Positions 22,700 to 32,921 of a stretch of 64,000 nucleotides of DNA are shown here, one piece after another. The DNA is from Chlorella sorokiniana (Eukaryota > Chlorophyta > Trebouxiophyceae > Chlorellales > Chlorellaceae): the NCBI GenBank assembly GCA_025917655.1, contig CP084609.1, positions 1,364,001 to 1,428,000 of the forward strand, given 5' to 3'. Position 1 is the first letter of the stretch. Every line of letters begins with the position of its first letter. The notes below the pieces were generated by a model, which saw only the letters and a list, made by a program, of their open reading frames with translations, had not been told where the DNA came from and made no database searches. Both the position numbers and the translations under genes were made by a program.

Positions 22700-25600
22700 A
22701 TGTGCGCGTTGGGCAGCCATGCCGCCCGCCTGGGCACCCGGAAGGGCCTGCCGCCCTGCACAGCGCAGCTTCGCTCGATCAGCAGTTCGCTTCAAGTCCT
22801 GCGCCGTGCCTGCGGCCTCAGTACCTGGCTGCCCAGCGGGCGCCGCCTGCGCAGCCTGGCGGCGTTTGCGCTGCCCGCCTACAAGCTGGCCCGCAAGAGC
22901 GAGGACGAGATGGCTGGCATGGTCGATGAGCCCAGCGACGACAGCGTGACAGGGCCTCGCTTCCCGTACAAGGTGGGTCCCGCTTCAGGCTCCAATCAAG
23001 GCCACCTGGGGGTGGGATGCCGTGGGCGCCGCGCCGGGACGCCCTGCCGACTTACGCCCGGCTCATGCTGTTCGCCGCCCCTGCGTTGCTTGTGCCCCCC
23101 TGTTCGGTGCGCGCAGGAGGGGCTGGTGATCAGCGGGCAGCAGGTGGTGGACACCCTCACCCCCTCATGACGACCGAGCGCATCCAGCGCATCGACGAGG
23201 TGTGGCGGCGGCATGCCGGGCGGCTTGGTAGGCGGGCGCCCAGCGCCTGCGCGCAGCCTGCACGGCTTTGTGGCAGCCAGCAGGAGATTCATGGCCAGCT
23301 CCTGCAGCTGGCAGCAGGCAGATGGCGGGGCAAGGAGGGTGCCAGGCCACAGCTGCGGTGGGGGGTGGGGTGGGGGGTGGGGGGCCAAGGCGGTGTAGGC
23401 CACTCGGGCGCAAGCAGTCCAGCGCAGGCCTGCCTGCGGCTGATGCAGCCTGCCTCAGCCGCACAACGCTCCTTTGGCGCCCCCTGAGGCTGGCCGCAGG
23501 TGGTGGCCTCCCGCACCTTCAACGTCCTGCCCATCGTGGAACACACGTACGACCTGGGCAACCTGGCGGCGGTGTGCCGCTCCGCAGACGGTGGGCGGCG
23601 ACGCGCGGCGGCGGCGCGCGGCAGGGGCTGCGCCGGCGGGGCTGGCGGCGCGGCCGGCTGAGCTCGTGCCGTGCTGCGTCTTTCGACCCTAGTTTCTGTC
23701 GCTGTGTCACTCTCGTGGCGTCACTGATCCAGACCCCCCCCCCCTCCCTTTTGCAGCCCTGGGCTTTGGCGGCGTGCACGTGGTGCGCAACACCGCCGAC
23801 CAGCGGTACAAGCAGAGCGCGCGCTCCTCGGCCGGCGCCGACAAGTGGCTGGACGTGAAGGTCTGGGACAGCACGCAGGTGGGCGGGGGTGAAGGGGGCA
23901 CCTGTGGGTGGGAGGGGGCGTCATGGGTCTGTGGACGGGGGGCGGGCGCATGTGGGGGTGCTTGCGAGAAAGGGTATTCCGGCTGCCTCGTCGGCAAGCC
24001 AGCTGGTGAGTGCTCAGGGCGCAGGCACGGGGCTGCACCGGGCACCCAGTCAAGGCTGGCAGGGCGGCTGCGTGGGCCCTTGGCCCGCCGAGCGACGCGG
24101 GCTGCTCGCCCCTCGTCCTGTGCCCCCCGTGCTTGCGGCCCCCCCCCCACCCCACACCCACACTCACCCACTCACCCATACACAGGACTGCCTGCTGAAT
24201 GCCAAGCGGCTGGGCTACCAGGTAGTGGTGACGCACCTCAGGTGGGTGCCCGGCCAGGGGCACAGCCGATGAGCAGCGCGCGAGGGTCGGTGGCGCGGGC
24301 GTGCAGCGCGCCTCCGCATGCGCCTAGCGCCACCGCTGGCCGCACAGCACTCCGGTGCTCATCATGCAGCGCCCGGCCCCCTCCACAAACACCCCGCGCA
24401 GCCCCGAGGCTGTGGACATCAGCCAGATCGACTGGACGCGGCCCACCGCCTTTGTGCTGGGCAACGAGGAGAAGGGTGGGCGCTGCCGCCCTCCCCTGCC
24501 CCTCCCTCCTCAACTGCTGCCCCGACGCATGCACTCAACACTCCTGTGCGCAGCACATCGCGGCCCCCAGCCCTGCCCGGCAGCCCAAGCCCCCCGTTAA
24601 AGCCTCCTGCCGCTCCCCCTGCTCCGCCGCCCGCAGGCGTGACCGCTGACGCGGTGGCCCTGGCCGACGCCTGCGCCGTGGTGCCCATGGCCGGCTTCGT
24701 GGACTCCTTCAACATCAGCGTGGCGGCGGCGCTCATCATGTACGAGGCGCGGCGGCAGCGGGCAGCGGCCCTGGGGTGAGCCGGCTCTGGGGGAGGCGGG
24801 GGGGGCTGGCAACTAGTTGTGTGAGGCTGTTGGCGAAGGGAAAAAGTAACAGACGAGGCTAGGCAGGGTTGATGCCACAGGTCAAGCGAGCTGTGCAAGC
24901 CCACCCAATACAATTGCGTGGCGGCGGCTGCCAGCGAGGCGCTGGATGCTGCCCTGAGGGCGGGGCCCGCCGCTGTTGGCGGGGAGGGCTGTGCGTGTTC
25001 CTACTCGCCCCATCACACCCTGCAAATCCTCCACTGTGCCTCCACCCCATCCCTCCCAGCGCACACAGACACTCTTATACACACACACAGGCACACACAC
25101 TTCCTTCCTCACCACCAACCATTACACACGTACCCCGCCCCCCCCGCCTCCCCCAGATCTCCGGGAGACCTGTCCCCCGGGAGCGCGCCGTGCTGCGCGC
25201 GCTGTTCTTCATGCGCAGCAAGGGCCAGAGCCGCGAGTACATCCAGCACATGCTGGCGCGCCCGCCCCGCGTGGCAGGTGGGCGAGAGGGGAGCGGCGGG
25301 GGAGCGCGAGCAAGGCCAGCGCAACGGCGACAGCTTTGGTTGTGACCCGATGAGTTTTCGCTGCACACGCCGAGGCGGGGAGCGGCATGGGAGCGACAGC
25401 AAGGCCAGCGCGACTGCGCCAGCTCTGGCTGTAACCCGATGAGTCATGGGCTGTGTGCGTGCACCGCGCAGGCACACCGTGGCGGCGGCGAGTGGGGCAG
25501 CAAGCGCTTCGTGTACACGGCGGCAGGCGCCGACGCGGCGGCTGGAGGCGGCGGCGGCGGCGGGTGGTCCCCGGCGAGCTGCCCGTGCAGCGGGTGCAGA

Positions 25601-26106
25601 CCACGGCCTGCCACTACTGGGACGGGCGCTGCTGCTGGGGGGAGCGCCTGCTGTGGCCGGGCAAGCTCTGCAGGTGGGCCGGGCCTGCATGTGGTGTGTA
25701 TGTTGACTTTGTGGAAGGAGTTGACAGCGCGCCTGGTACTGCCGCTGGCCGGGCGGAGCCGCCTCCTCGCTCGGGCGTGCCAGGCTGGCGCTGCTGACAG
25801 CCCAAGCGACTGTCCTGGCTGGCTCAGGTACTCGCTTGCCCACAACCACGGAGTGTCCACCTTGAACAAGGAGAAACTCAAGCAGATGTGCGAGAAGACG
25901 GGGCTGGCCTTCCCGACCTCGCCTCTCCCCCGCTGCCGCCCGAGGTGCAGCAGAGAGAGGCAGCGGCGGCAGCGGCTGCGGCGGCGGCAGCGGAGCAGCA
26001 GGCGGAGGCAGTGGAGGCCAGGCAGGCGCGGGAGGCGCTGCTGGCGGCTGCTGCACCAGATGCAGAGGGTAGCACGGCGATGGCTGCAGCCCAGGCTGCA
26101 CAATGA
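22700..26106 (+). CDS. TrmH-type tRNA (guanosine-2'-O)-methyltransferase, organelle-targeted (SpoU family)
   Basis: Exons include 22700-22972, 23117-23227, 23500-23590, 23757-23878, 24186-24241, 24348-24475 and 24637-about 24777, plus C-terminal exons to 26106. Exon 1 (91 codons) is an Arg/Ser/Leu-rich targeting sequence. TrmH order is clear: MTTERIQRIDEVWRRH, FNVLPIVEHTYDLGNLAAVCRSADALGF (motif 1), KWLDVKVWDS, YQVVVTHL, TAFVLGNEEKGVT (motif 2) and VPMAGFVDSFNISVAAALIMYEA (motif 3, trefoil-knot SAM site). This family makes Gm18 in tRNA. Downstream, AVLRALFFMRSKGQSREYIQ matches the post-knot region, then about 200 further residues ending in a Glu/Ala/Gln-rich coil with no counterpart in bacterial TrmH. 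Frames slip at a five-C run (23160-23164) and near 25180. The intron between the Ala-rich exons contains a 75-base duplication. C-terminal exon borders are provisional. Confidence 0.8.
25281..25444 (+). repeat. Imperfect tandem duplication (about 75 bases, two copies)
   Basis: Copy 1 at about 25281-25355 and copy 2 at about 25369-25444 share GCAAGGCCAGCGC and ACCCGATGAGT at matching positions, about 85% identical by eye. They sit inside or just beside an intron of the TrmH-type gene. Confidence 0.75.
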
Positions 26107-26709
26107 CGCCTTGCAGGCCACCACCGCTCCCTCGCACTGCGTTGTCACATACAAGAACCTTGGCACAACGAGGCAGCAGGTTGCAAGTGTACTGCTCAGT
26201 ACCGATGACGAATAAGTAGATGGGTGCCCAGGCGTGCCAGTGGTGGCGGCGGCTCACGCCCCACGGTTGGAGACTCCAGGCAGCTCCGGCAAAAGTTCGG
26301 TTCAAAATCACCACGTGTGCCCAGCAATGCTTCACAAGTCACCGCAACGCCTGGCAGGGCATCCTGCCCTGCGCCTTTCGCGCTGCCTCCATGCTTGCGT
26401 CAGGATGCAGTTCCCAAAGTGCTGCCAAGCTCTTGTCACTGCAGCCGCCATGACTGCCAGCCGAGCCAAGTGCCGTTCCGTGGGCAAACCGCATCCTGCA
26501 GCACATTGCCAGCAGCCAGGCCAACTGGAAGCAGTGGTGCACGCCGGCAGCTGCGCAGCGACCGCCCACACATGGCATTGCAACTGTCAGCGCGCTCTGC
26601 GTTGATAGGGGCAGCACAGGCATCGCCGCCGCATCCCGCCAGCATCCATCTGAGCTGAGCTGTGCTGGGCAGCTCGCGAGGCAGACGCCCACCTGGCCGC
26701 CAGCCGCCC
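26107..26709. other. Convergent intergenic region (TrmH / COX7a-like)
   Basis: About 600 bases between two convergent stop codons, serving as 3' flanks of both genes. Open frames here show no family resemblance. Confidence 0.45.
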
Positions 26710-27349
26710 TCACTCCTTGATGCCCAGCGCCATGCGGTACATGCCGGGCAGGGTGATGGCGGCGCCCACCGCGCTGAGGGCCAGGGGGATCACCTTGGAG
26801 GTCACCATGTCGCCGCCTGCAGCCATGCCGGGCACGCAGACGCGCCGACGCGACGTCAAGATGCGCCGCGGACAAGCAGGCGCCTGGCGCCGGCCACCGC
26901 CGGGTGGGGAGCGCCGTGCGGAGCAGGCCAGCGGGTAGGGTGAGAACAGCGCTGCTGTTGATCCCCGGCTCGAGGATGTTTGATTGCGTGCGCATCCTTG
27001 CCCCTTCCAGCTGGGGCGCTGGCTACGTCCGGTGGGAGGGAGGGGCGCCGCCCACATCGCAAATGGCACAGTAGCCCAAGCCGCAGCTTGGAAATCCGTC
27101 ACAGCATGTCGAACATCACAAGCAGTGATCTCACACTTCCGGTGCACGAACTCAGTAGACGCCTGGATTTGCCTCTGCTGACTGACAATCCTAGGCCAGC
27201 CCTGCAGCAGTGGACGCGGTACAAGCATAATATTGATCCAGGAACCGGGGCTTGCTGAAAGGTGGGGCGAAGGAAGAGGCAGAGAGCAAGGCTAAACTCG
27301 GGCGGACACTCGCCTTGGCCCACTCCGCGGCGACTTTGGAGACAGACAT
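26710..27349 (-). CDS. COX7a-like cytochrome c oxidase small subunit (copy A)
   Basis: A tiny three-exon gene of about 69 codons: 27349-27314 (MSVSKVAAEWAK), 27201-27135 (GWPRIVSQQRQIQASTEFVHRK) and 26816-26710 (DMVTSKVIPLALSAVGAAIT...YRMALGIKE). All phases fit. Residue order and length agree with the plant COX VIIa-type protein, whose pattern is a Lys/Gln-rich N-terminus with VEKQ..FQ, a VTS.IPLAL membrane helix and a Y.M..GI end. It has one transmembrane segment and no cleaved presequence, as expected for an inner-membrane oxidase subunit. The first intron uses a GC donor (AAG|GCGAGT). A second copy lies about 800 bases upstream. Identification rests on pattern resemblance of a short protein, so moderate confidence. 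Confidence 0.7.
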
Positions 27350-27932
27350 GGCGGCGCAAACGAAAGGACTGCGGATGGCGCCAAGAGAGGACCACCGTAA
27401 CAAGGTGTCGGCAAGCTGCGCAGCAGACGACGCATGGTTGCTCTCCCTGCATTTCCCTCAGCCCATCACTGTCGAGGACGTCGCGGCAGCTCGATTCTGC
27501 CCCTCGCAGTCATCCGCTCGCGGGGCCTTGACGACAGCGGCACTCCTGCACCCCCCGCCGCTCCTCTTGCACTTCTGTGTCTAGCCTGTCTTGTCCTTCT
27601 GCAACTCGATACGTGTCTTTTCCTGGAGCAACACAACGCTCAGCATGCTTCAAAATCGTTGTGTGTTAGGGCGGGAATCTCCAGCAGTGCGATCGCTTGG
27701 CCGCGAGAGAGCGCCAGGGAGCCGTCCCCCATGCTTTCTGTGGAGCGGCGGCAGCCAACAGCCTCATTCCACTTTGCCTGCAAAGGGTACAGCGGGGAAC
27801 TCCTTGACGCACAGCTGCGCACGGCAGGGCATCAAGTGCTGCCTCCTGCGCGCCGCTCCACGGATTGACGCTGGTGAAGGCAGGCGCAGCAGCATGGCAC
27901 CCAGCCCACGCACCGATGCCCAGCGCCATGTG
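27350..27932. other. Intergenic region between the two COX7a-like copies
   Basis: About 580 bases. It would hold the copy A promoter and the 3' flank of copy B. I see no other conserved coding signal or clear TATA box. Confidence 0.45.
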
Positions 27933-28240
27933 CTAAAGCCCATGCAGGGCCAGCCCAACGCCCACCGCCGACAACCCCAATGGGATGACACGGGAGAGGA
28001 CGGCGTCGCGCGGCCCTGCAGCACCAACAAACGTGTTTTGGTTGAGGAGCAGACCCCGAAGGGCGGCGGCGGGAGTTCCACCTCGGCAGCCGCCCGGCAA
28101 CCCAGCCTCTGCGCACCTCGCCGGTGGACGAATACGTCGCCGCGTTTGGCAATCTCCCGCTGGGCGGCCACAATGCGGGGCCAGCCCTGCGCCCGGGGGA
28201 GCACGCGCTGAGCTGTCGGTCGCCTCGTCAGCGGCTCACC
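27933..28240 (-). pseudogene. COX7a-like copy B with in-frame TAG
   Basis: Exon 28186-28117 reads GWPRIVAAQREIAKRGDVFVHR and exon 28015 onward reads DAVLSRVIPLGLSAVGVGLALHGL, aligning position by position with copy A (GWPRIV..QR.I, VIPLGLSAVG, MALGI). Splice phases fit. A TAG at 27933-27935 falls where copy A has the Tyr of MYRMALGI, and HMALGIG follows it. This removes the last ten or so residues and leaves the membrane helix intact, so a shortened protein is conceivable. No convincing first exon with ATG is found: a candidate donor at 28239 would give an intron of only about 53 bases. It is either a decaying duplicate or affected by a base error. Confidence 0.55.
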
Positions 28241-28541
28241 GCTGTGGGGCGCAGACGCTCCGGCGAGGCTGCCGAGCCTGACGGGGACTGCTTCCCCTTT
28301 GCTGGGCGTCTTATGGCTGCAAGCTTTATGGTGAGCTCCGTTCTGGTCAACTCTTGGGTGGAGGGCCCCCTGGGCTGGGCCGAACCAGCCTTGGACCCAC
28401 CTGGCTCCACTCCTGCCTCATCTTCTGGACAACTGGGCTTGACATCCGGGCTTGGGAGAGTGGAGAGGGCGTCAGACACTAGGGAAAAGCACGTCATCCC
28501 TGCTACATCTGCTCTGGAAATGCGGTTGTTCAGTCAGTTGC

Positions 28542-28546
28542 TTACA
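28542..28546 (-). terminator. TGTAA poly(A) signal for the multi-span membrane gene
   Basis: TTACA on the plus strand (TGTAA on the minus) lies about 175 bases beyond the stop at 28721. Position and motif only. Confidence 0.4.
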
Positions 28547-28720
28547 TGGTCCCCTCGCAAAAATGCATAAATACACCGCTCACAGGCTCAAAGCAGGTGG
28601 TCCCTAAAGAACAACGGACCGTAGCACCATGAAAAAATGGGCAATGTGAGTGTCGCAGCAACAACGAGGACAGCAGTAACAAAACACAGGGGTGCGCGGC
28701 TCAGCCCAGCAGGTGGCTGG

Positions 28721-30165
28721 TCAGCGCGTTGCCCCGTGGCTCACGCCGAGGAAGTAGAACTCCAGCAGCACCGCCGCCAGCAGCAGCGCCAGCTGGGCGG
28801 TGGTGAGCGAGCGAAGCACGCGGGACACCCCCTCGTACTGCCAGTCGGCCGGCGCCGAGGGGCAGGCGGCGGCGGCGACGCCGGACTGCTCCTCGGCCTG
28901 GGCCGCGCGCCGCTGCTTCCACGCCTCGTATGTCACGCACTGGCTGCGCACCACCAGCAGGCTGGGCACCAGCAGGCCGAGGTAAAGCTGCAGGGTGGCC
29001 AACACTGCGAGCAATGGGAGGGGCGGGGCGTCGTTCCACATGTTGAGTGCCACACATTCAGTGCCACATATTCAGTGCCACCCATTCAAGGCCAGGAAGC
29101 CGGTGCCAGCCGAATGGCCACGGCCACTCGCTCCCACTTGCCAGCCCGGCCCCAGGCGGCCAGCCCGAGGCCAATGCCCAGGCCGGCCTGCGCTCACCCG
29201 AGGTGCAGTGCTGCTGGGCAAGGTCGGCCCCCACCCCGGCAGACAGCAGGTGCAGGCGCTCCAGCGGCGCGGCCAGCGGGCGCAGCCAGGCGTGGGCGGC
29301 GGCGACGGCGCGCTGCGCCAGGGGCAGGCGCGCGTAGCTGGCGCAGTTGCGCGCGTTGGTGGTGGCGGCGGCGGTGGTGCCAGCGATCTGCACCGTCAGA
29401 GCAACCAGGGGCGGCAGCTGCATGCCCACCGCGCCCTGCACGGCACATGAGGGGGGCCCATGGGTTTTGTGTGTGTGTTTTGGGTGCAGCAAGCACAGGC
29501 TCGGCAAGAGAGGGGGCAGGAGGACAAGGCAAGAGAGAGGGCGAGGTGACGAGGGTCCGTGCTGCGGCGCTGCTGCTGCGGACGTGCCGCGGCCTGACCG
29601 TGCACAGCATGCAGATGCTCACCGTGCAGAGGGTGCAGATGCCCGAGGACATGACGCAGGAGAGCAGGAGGTGCGCCAGCTGGCCAAAGCCGCCGGCGGT
29701 GGCGGGCGCCACCGGCCCAAACGTGCGCATCGTGTCCACCGCCACCAGGCGGGCCGCCAGGAGCAGGCGGGTGGCGGGCATGGCCAGCCAGCGGGCGCGG
29801 CTGTAGCTGGCGGGGTGCAGCCACTGCCAGGCCAGCAGGGCCACCAGAGCGCCCACCACGCCCCACGTCACGACACACTCGAGCGGGCGCAGTCCGCGGC
29901 TCTCCAGCGCAACGATGCCCAGCAGCACGATGAACAGCAGCAGGGCGTGCCAGTCGCGCTGCGCGGCGCTGAGCTCCATGCGCTGGCTGAAGCTGGGGGC
30001 CGCGCCCACCGGCGGCGACGCGCGTGTGGGAGAGGCAGGCGGGGTGCCCGCACCAAAGGCCCCAGCAGACCGGTGGTCATCGGGCGTGCCCGGGGTGCTG
30101 TCTCGCGCAGTTTCAGTGCGTGCCGCTGCGTGCAGCAGCGCGGAGTGGAGGTGTAGGGTCGGCAT
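28721..30165 (-). CDS. Multi-span membrane protein of unknown function
   Basis: Three exons without any frame break: 30165-29599, 29435-29198 and 29004-28721, phases 0 and 1. It encodes about 363 residues. After a Thr/Ser/Pro-rich N-terminal segment of about 60 residues come hydrophobic stretches: ALLLFIVLLGIVALE, VVTWGVVGALVALLAW, a MRTFGP loop, a Cys/Met-rich span near HLLLSCVMSSGICTLCTV, LPPLVALTVQIAG, LYLGLLVPSLLVV and AQLALLLAAVLLEFYFLGV. That gives about six to seven membrane spans. The intervening loop holds a conserved-looking NARNCASYARLPLAQRAV segment. Proteins with this layout occur in large lineage-specific algal sets, but I do not recognise a named family, and no transporter or enzyme motif is visible. 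Intron 2 contains a three-unit 14-bp repeat. Confidence 0.7.
29046..29087 (+). repeat. Three tandem 14-bp units in an intron
   Basis: AGTGCCACACATTC, AGTGCCACATATTC and AGTGCCACCCATTC lie end to end (29046-29059, 29060-29073, 29074-29087) in the second intron of the multi-span membrane gene. Units differ at one or two positions. Confidence 0.95.
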
Positions 30166-31122
30166 GGGTTCCTGTCTGCGGAGAACAAGCACGCGAGGCT
30201 CTGCGGATGCTCGTTCACAACTCTTCAGTTCGAAGGGAGCAGCATGCGTGGTGTGTGGCTCATGCCCGGAACCACCCTTGACATGGGTCGAATTGTCGGA
30301 TAGGTATCGCTCGTTTGTGGTTCGCTGGGCCACTTCAGAGTGGCAATCCTTGCCGCATATGGCCGGCACCTTGGCTCACAAGCCCCAGACCCGAACAAAC
30401 TCGGGTGTTGCCATTCGCCGGCACACGCTCCGCCCTCGTGTTGCCGCCATCAAATGAGGGATTCTGGTTCACACCTCGCTGCTGCATGCACTGGATCACA
30501 ATGGGGTTTTACTATCCTGGCAAGTGAATGGAGATAGAAGCAGAGCCACATGCGCGTGATTGTCGCCAGAACGACCGGGAGGCTTCTCCCGTCGCCGCTG
30601 CACCCTCGTCCCTGCAGGCACAGGGTGGTGGTAGTTAAGCCCCCATGCCTTCTGCTGGACCCTGAGTTGACTAACCGTAAGCAATTGGAACAGGTTACTG
30701 AAAATGGCAGCTGCACTCACTGCACCCCAACTTCCAATCCAGCATCAGCAGCGCCGAAGCGCACAGCAGAAGTGCCATTGGTGCAGGGCTCTGATTCGGT
30801 GTCGGAGGATCATGCAGCCGGTGTCGATCGTCAAGTACGTCCTTTGCTTGCGATGTAGACACCAGGCGCAAGGGTAGCACGCCTTTCGACTGCCTCCGTC
30901 ATGCTCGCCGCCTCCCTTCCACTCCGCCTCTCCTCCTTTCCAGCACAATGCATTGCTCTCGTGGCAAGCCGGCTACTGGAGATGTGGACCGTGCTTCTGT
31001 GGCTGCGACTGGCGCTGGCAAGCACCTGCTGCCAGCTGCGTGTCAGCCGCCGCCACACCCCGCCCTCGTCTGCCTCTACACACATTCCAGGGTGAACCTC
31101 GGCACAACAGTATCCATCCTGA
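30166..31122. other. Divergent intergenic region of about 950 bases
   Basis: Lies between the start codons of two divergent membrane-protein genes and is lower in GC than either. Untranslated leaders and promoters are expected here. No conserved coding segment, RNA gene or repeat is recognised. Confidence 0.4.
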
Positions 31123-32455
31123 ATGTTGCGAGCAGGTCATAAGAGAGTTCGCCTGGCTGCCAGCCAACGCTTGGCTGCTGTCGCCTTCGCTGCACCGCCG
31201 CCCCGTGCTCCTGCCCTACCGTTGCCCCCTGTGCCGGTCTTCCATGCTCCTCTGCAACAGGGGGCTACCACAGCGAACTGCCCAGGGTTTGGCGCTGCCT
31301 GGAGCGCACGGTGGCGGCGGCGGAGCCCCGTGTGCGGTGAGGCTGTGACGCCGTGGGGCGCCCTGCGTGCCCCGGATCCTCCGCCGCGACAGATCGTCGC
31401 GGGCCCTTGCTTCCTCCCCTAGCACTGACTGAAAGTGCAGAGCAGGGTGCCCTTTGCTGCCTGGCTGCGACGTGGGCAGGCCGCTCCCGGCTGACCCCCT
31501 GTCTGCCTGATTTCAGCACGCTGCCTGGCCCTGCCCCATGCGCTGCCCGCCAGGTGGCACCGCCTCGACCGCTTTGCGCTGCTGTTTGACGACCAAGTCA
31601 ACTACCCGGCAGAGTGCTGCCGCGCCTCCCTGGGCTTCGTGCTGGCCGCCGGCTGCAGCGGTGCGTGCCGGGGGGGTGGCGCTGCGCTGTGCCTGCTGTG
31701 CCTGCTGTGCTTGCTGCCGCGCCGGGGAGCTGGGGGTGTGGTTGGCGGCCCCCTGCGGAGGCATCATCGCTGCAGGCAGGTGCACCCAGAGCCTGCTCGC
31801 CTCCCGGCCGGCTGCCGCAGACCCGCAGGCGCAGGCCGCCGCCTGGCGCCGCCACCCGCTGATCACCCGCTGGGGCCTGCGACTGGCCGTGCTGCCGGCG
31901 GGCGAATGCCTGGCGGCAGACATGCCGTCCTGCGGTGAGGGGGAGCACCACCTGCCGCCCTGGCACCGGCTTGCGCTCCAGGGAGGGCGCCGCCTTACGT
32001 CTGTGCTTTTAGAAGCTCTCATGCCCTGTCGTCTGCACAAGCCGGGAGGACCAGATTGCCGCGCTTGGGACAGCTGCTTGCCCCGCTCTGGATGCTGCTC
32101 GCAGGCCCGCTCTCCTACCTGATCTGCCTGCTGCGCGCGCTGAGCTGCCTGCGCCGCGAGGCACGCGACACCGGCGTTGCTGCCAAGGCATGTTGGCTGC
32201 CTGCTTCATTGTTGAATACTGGAGACTGTGCACTGCAGCGCATTGCACGCTCTGCAGCTGATGCGTTGACTTGCTTGACGTGCGGGCGATGGCACAGGCG
32301 CCGCAAGCTGAAAGCCCCCTCCTTCACACACACCCGCACCCACTTCCCTCGCTTGCTTGCAGGTGCCTGGCCTGCTGGAGGTGCACAGCCCGCAGCGGCG
32401 CCGCATAACGTTCCTGCTGCCGCTGGGGGACCGGCAGGAGCTGCTGCCCTTCTGA
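31123..32455 (+). CDS. Membrane-associated protein of unknown function, probably organelle-targeted
   Basis: The ATG at 31123 begins an Arg/Ala-rich, targeting-like sequence (MLRAGHKRVRLAASQRLAAV). After a five-G run near 31260 the frame must shift by one to reach YHSELPRVWRCLERTVAAAEPRV. Following exons: 31516-31660 (WHRLDRFALLFDDQVNYPAECCRAS), about 31777-31931 (HPLITRWGLRLAVLPAGECL), about 32042-32187 (LGQLLAPLWMLLAGPLSYLICLL, a likely membrane hairpin) and 32364-32455, ending VPGLLEVHSPQRRRITFLLP and LPF before the stop. The fourth intron has a GC donor (AAG|GCATGT at 32188). Several Cys-Cys and Trp-rich positions look conserved, but I recognise no family. It converges with the OPR-like gene. 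Confidence 0.55.
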
Positions 32456-32921
32456 GTGTGAGGGGTGGAAGCAGGCGGCACGGTGTTTGCCTGGCAAAGT
32501 TTCTGCCGGCCTGTCTGGACACGGCGCAGGCGCTGTCCTGCTCCTCCTGCGAAAGTTGCAGCTCAAGCTGCCGCAAAGTTTTGGTTTCATTCACCTCCAT
32601 CTTTGCAACATTCCATCCAGTTTTGTGACGCTTCAACTCAATCAACCCTGCATTTTGCTGACAGATCCAGTTTTGCAGTCTCAAACCTGCGAAGCTTAGT
32701 TCCTGCCATTGCCCAATGTTCAAGCATTCTGGTCGTCCTGACTGCTGGCTGCGACCCATGATCTCCCTGCGTCTGATGCTTGTATCTGCCTCGCACCCAC
32801 GCCGTTTTGTTGCTAGTGAATGCAGTATGCCTTACCGTACACACTCATATCTACATTGTGTCTGTATGGGTCTGTACAGGAGTTACAGTTGCTGCTGGTA
32901 GCAGTCCCATGCCGGCCCCAT
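32456..32921. other. Convergent intergenic region
   Basis: About 465 bases between two converging stops, AT-richer than the genes. It holds the minus-strand TGTAA at 32883-32887 and no recognisable gene. Confidence 0.5.
32883..32887 (-). terminator. TGTAA poly(A) signal of the OPR-like gene
   Basis: TGTAA on the minus strand starts 35 bases beyond the stop at 32922, a good distance for a chlorophyte poly(A) signal. Confidence 0.55.

Noticed and set aside
27252-27584. Plus-strand open frames opposite the COX7a-like gene
   Set aside because: They have no family resemblance or splice support and overlap the promoter and first exon of the minus-strand gene.
28995-29450. Plus-strand open frames across 29.0-29.8 kb
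   Set aside because: The minus strand carries a frame-clean, correctly spliced membrane protein; the plus frames are its shadows.
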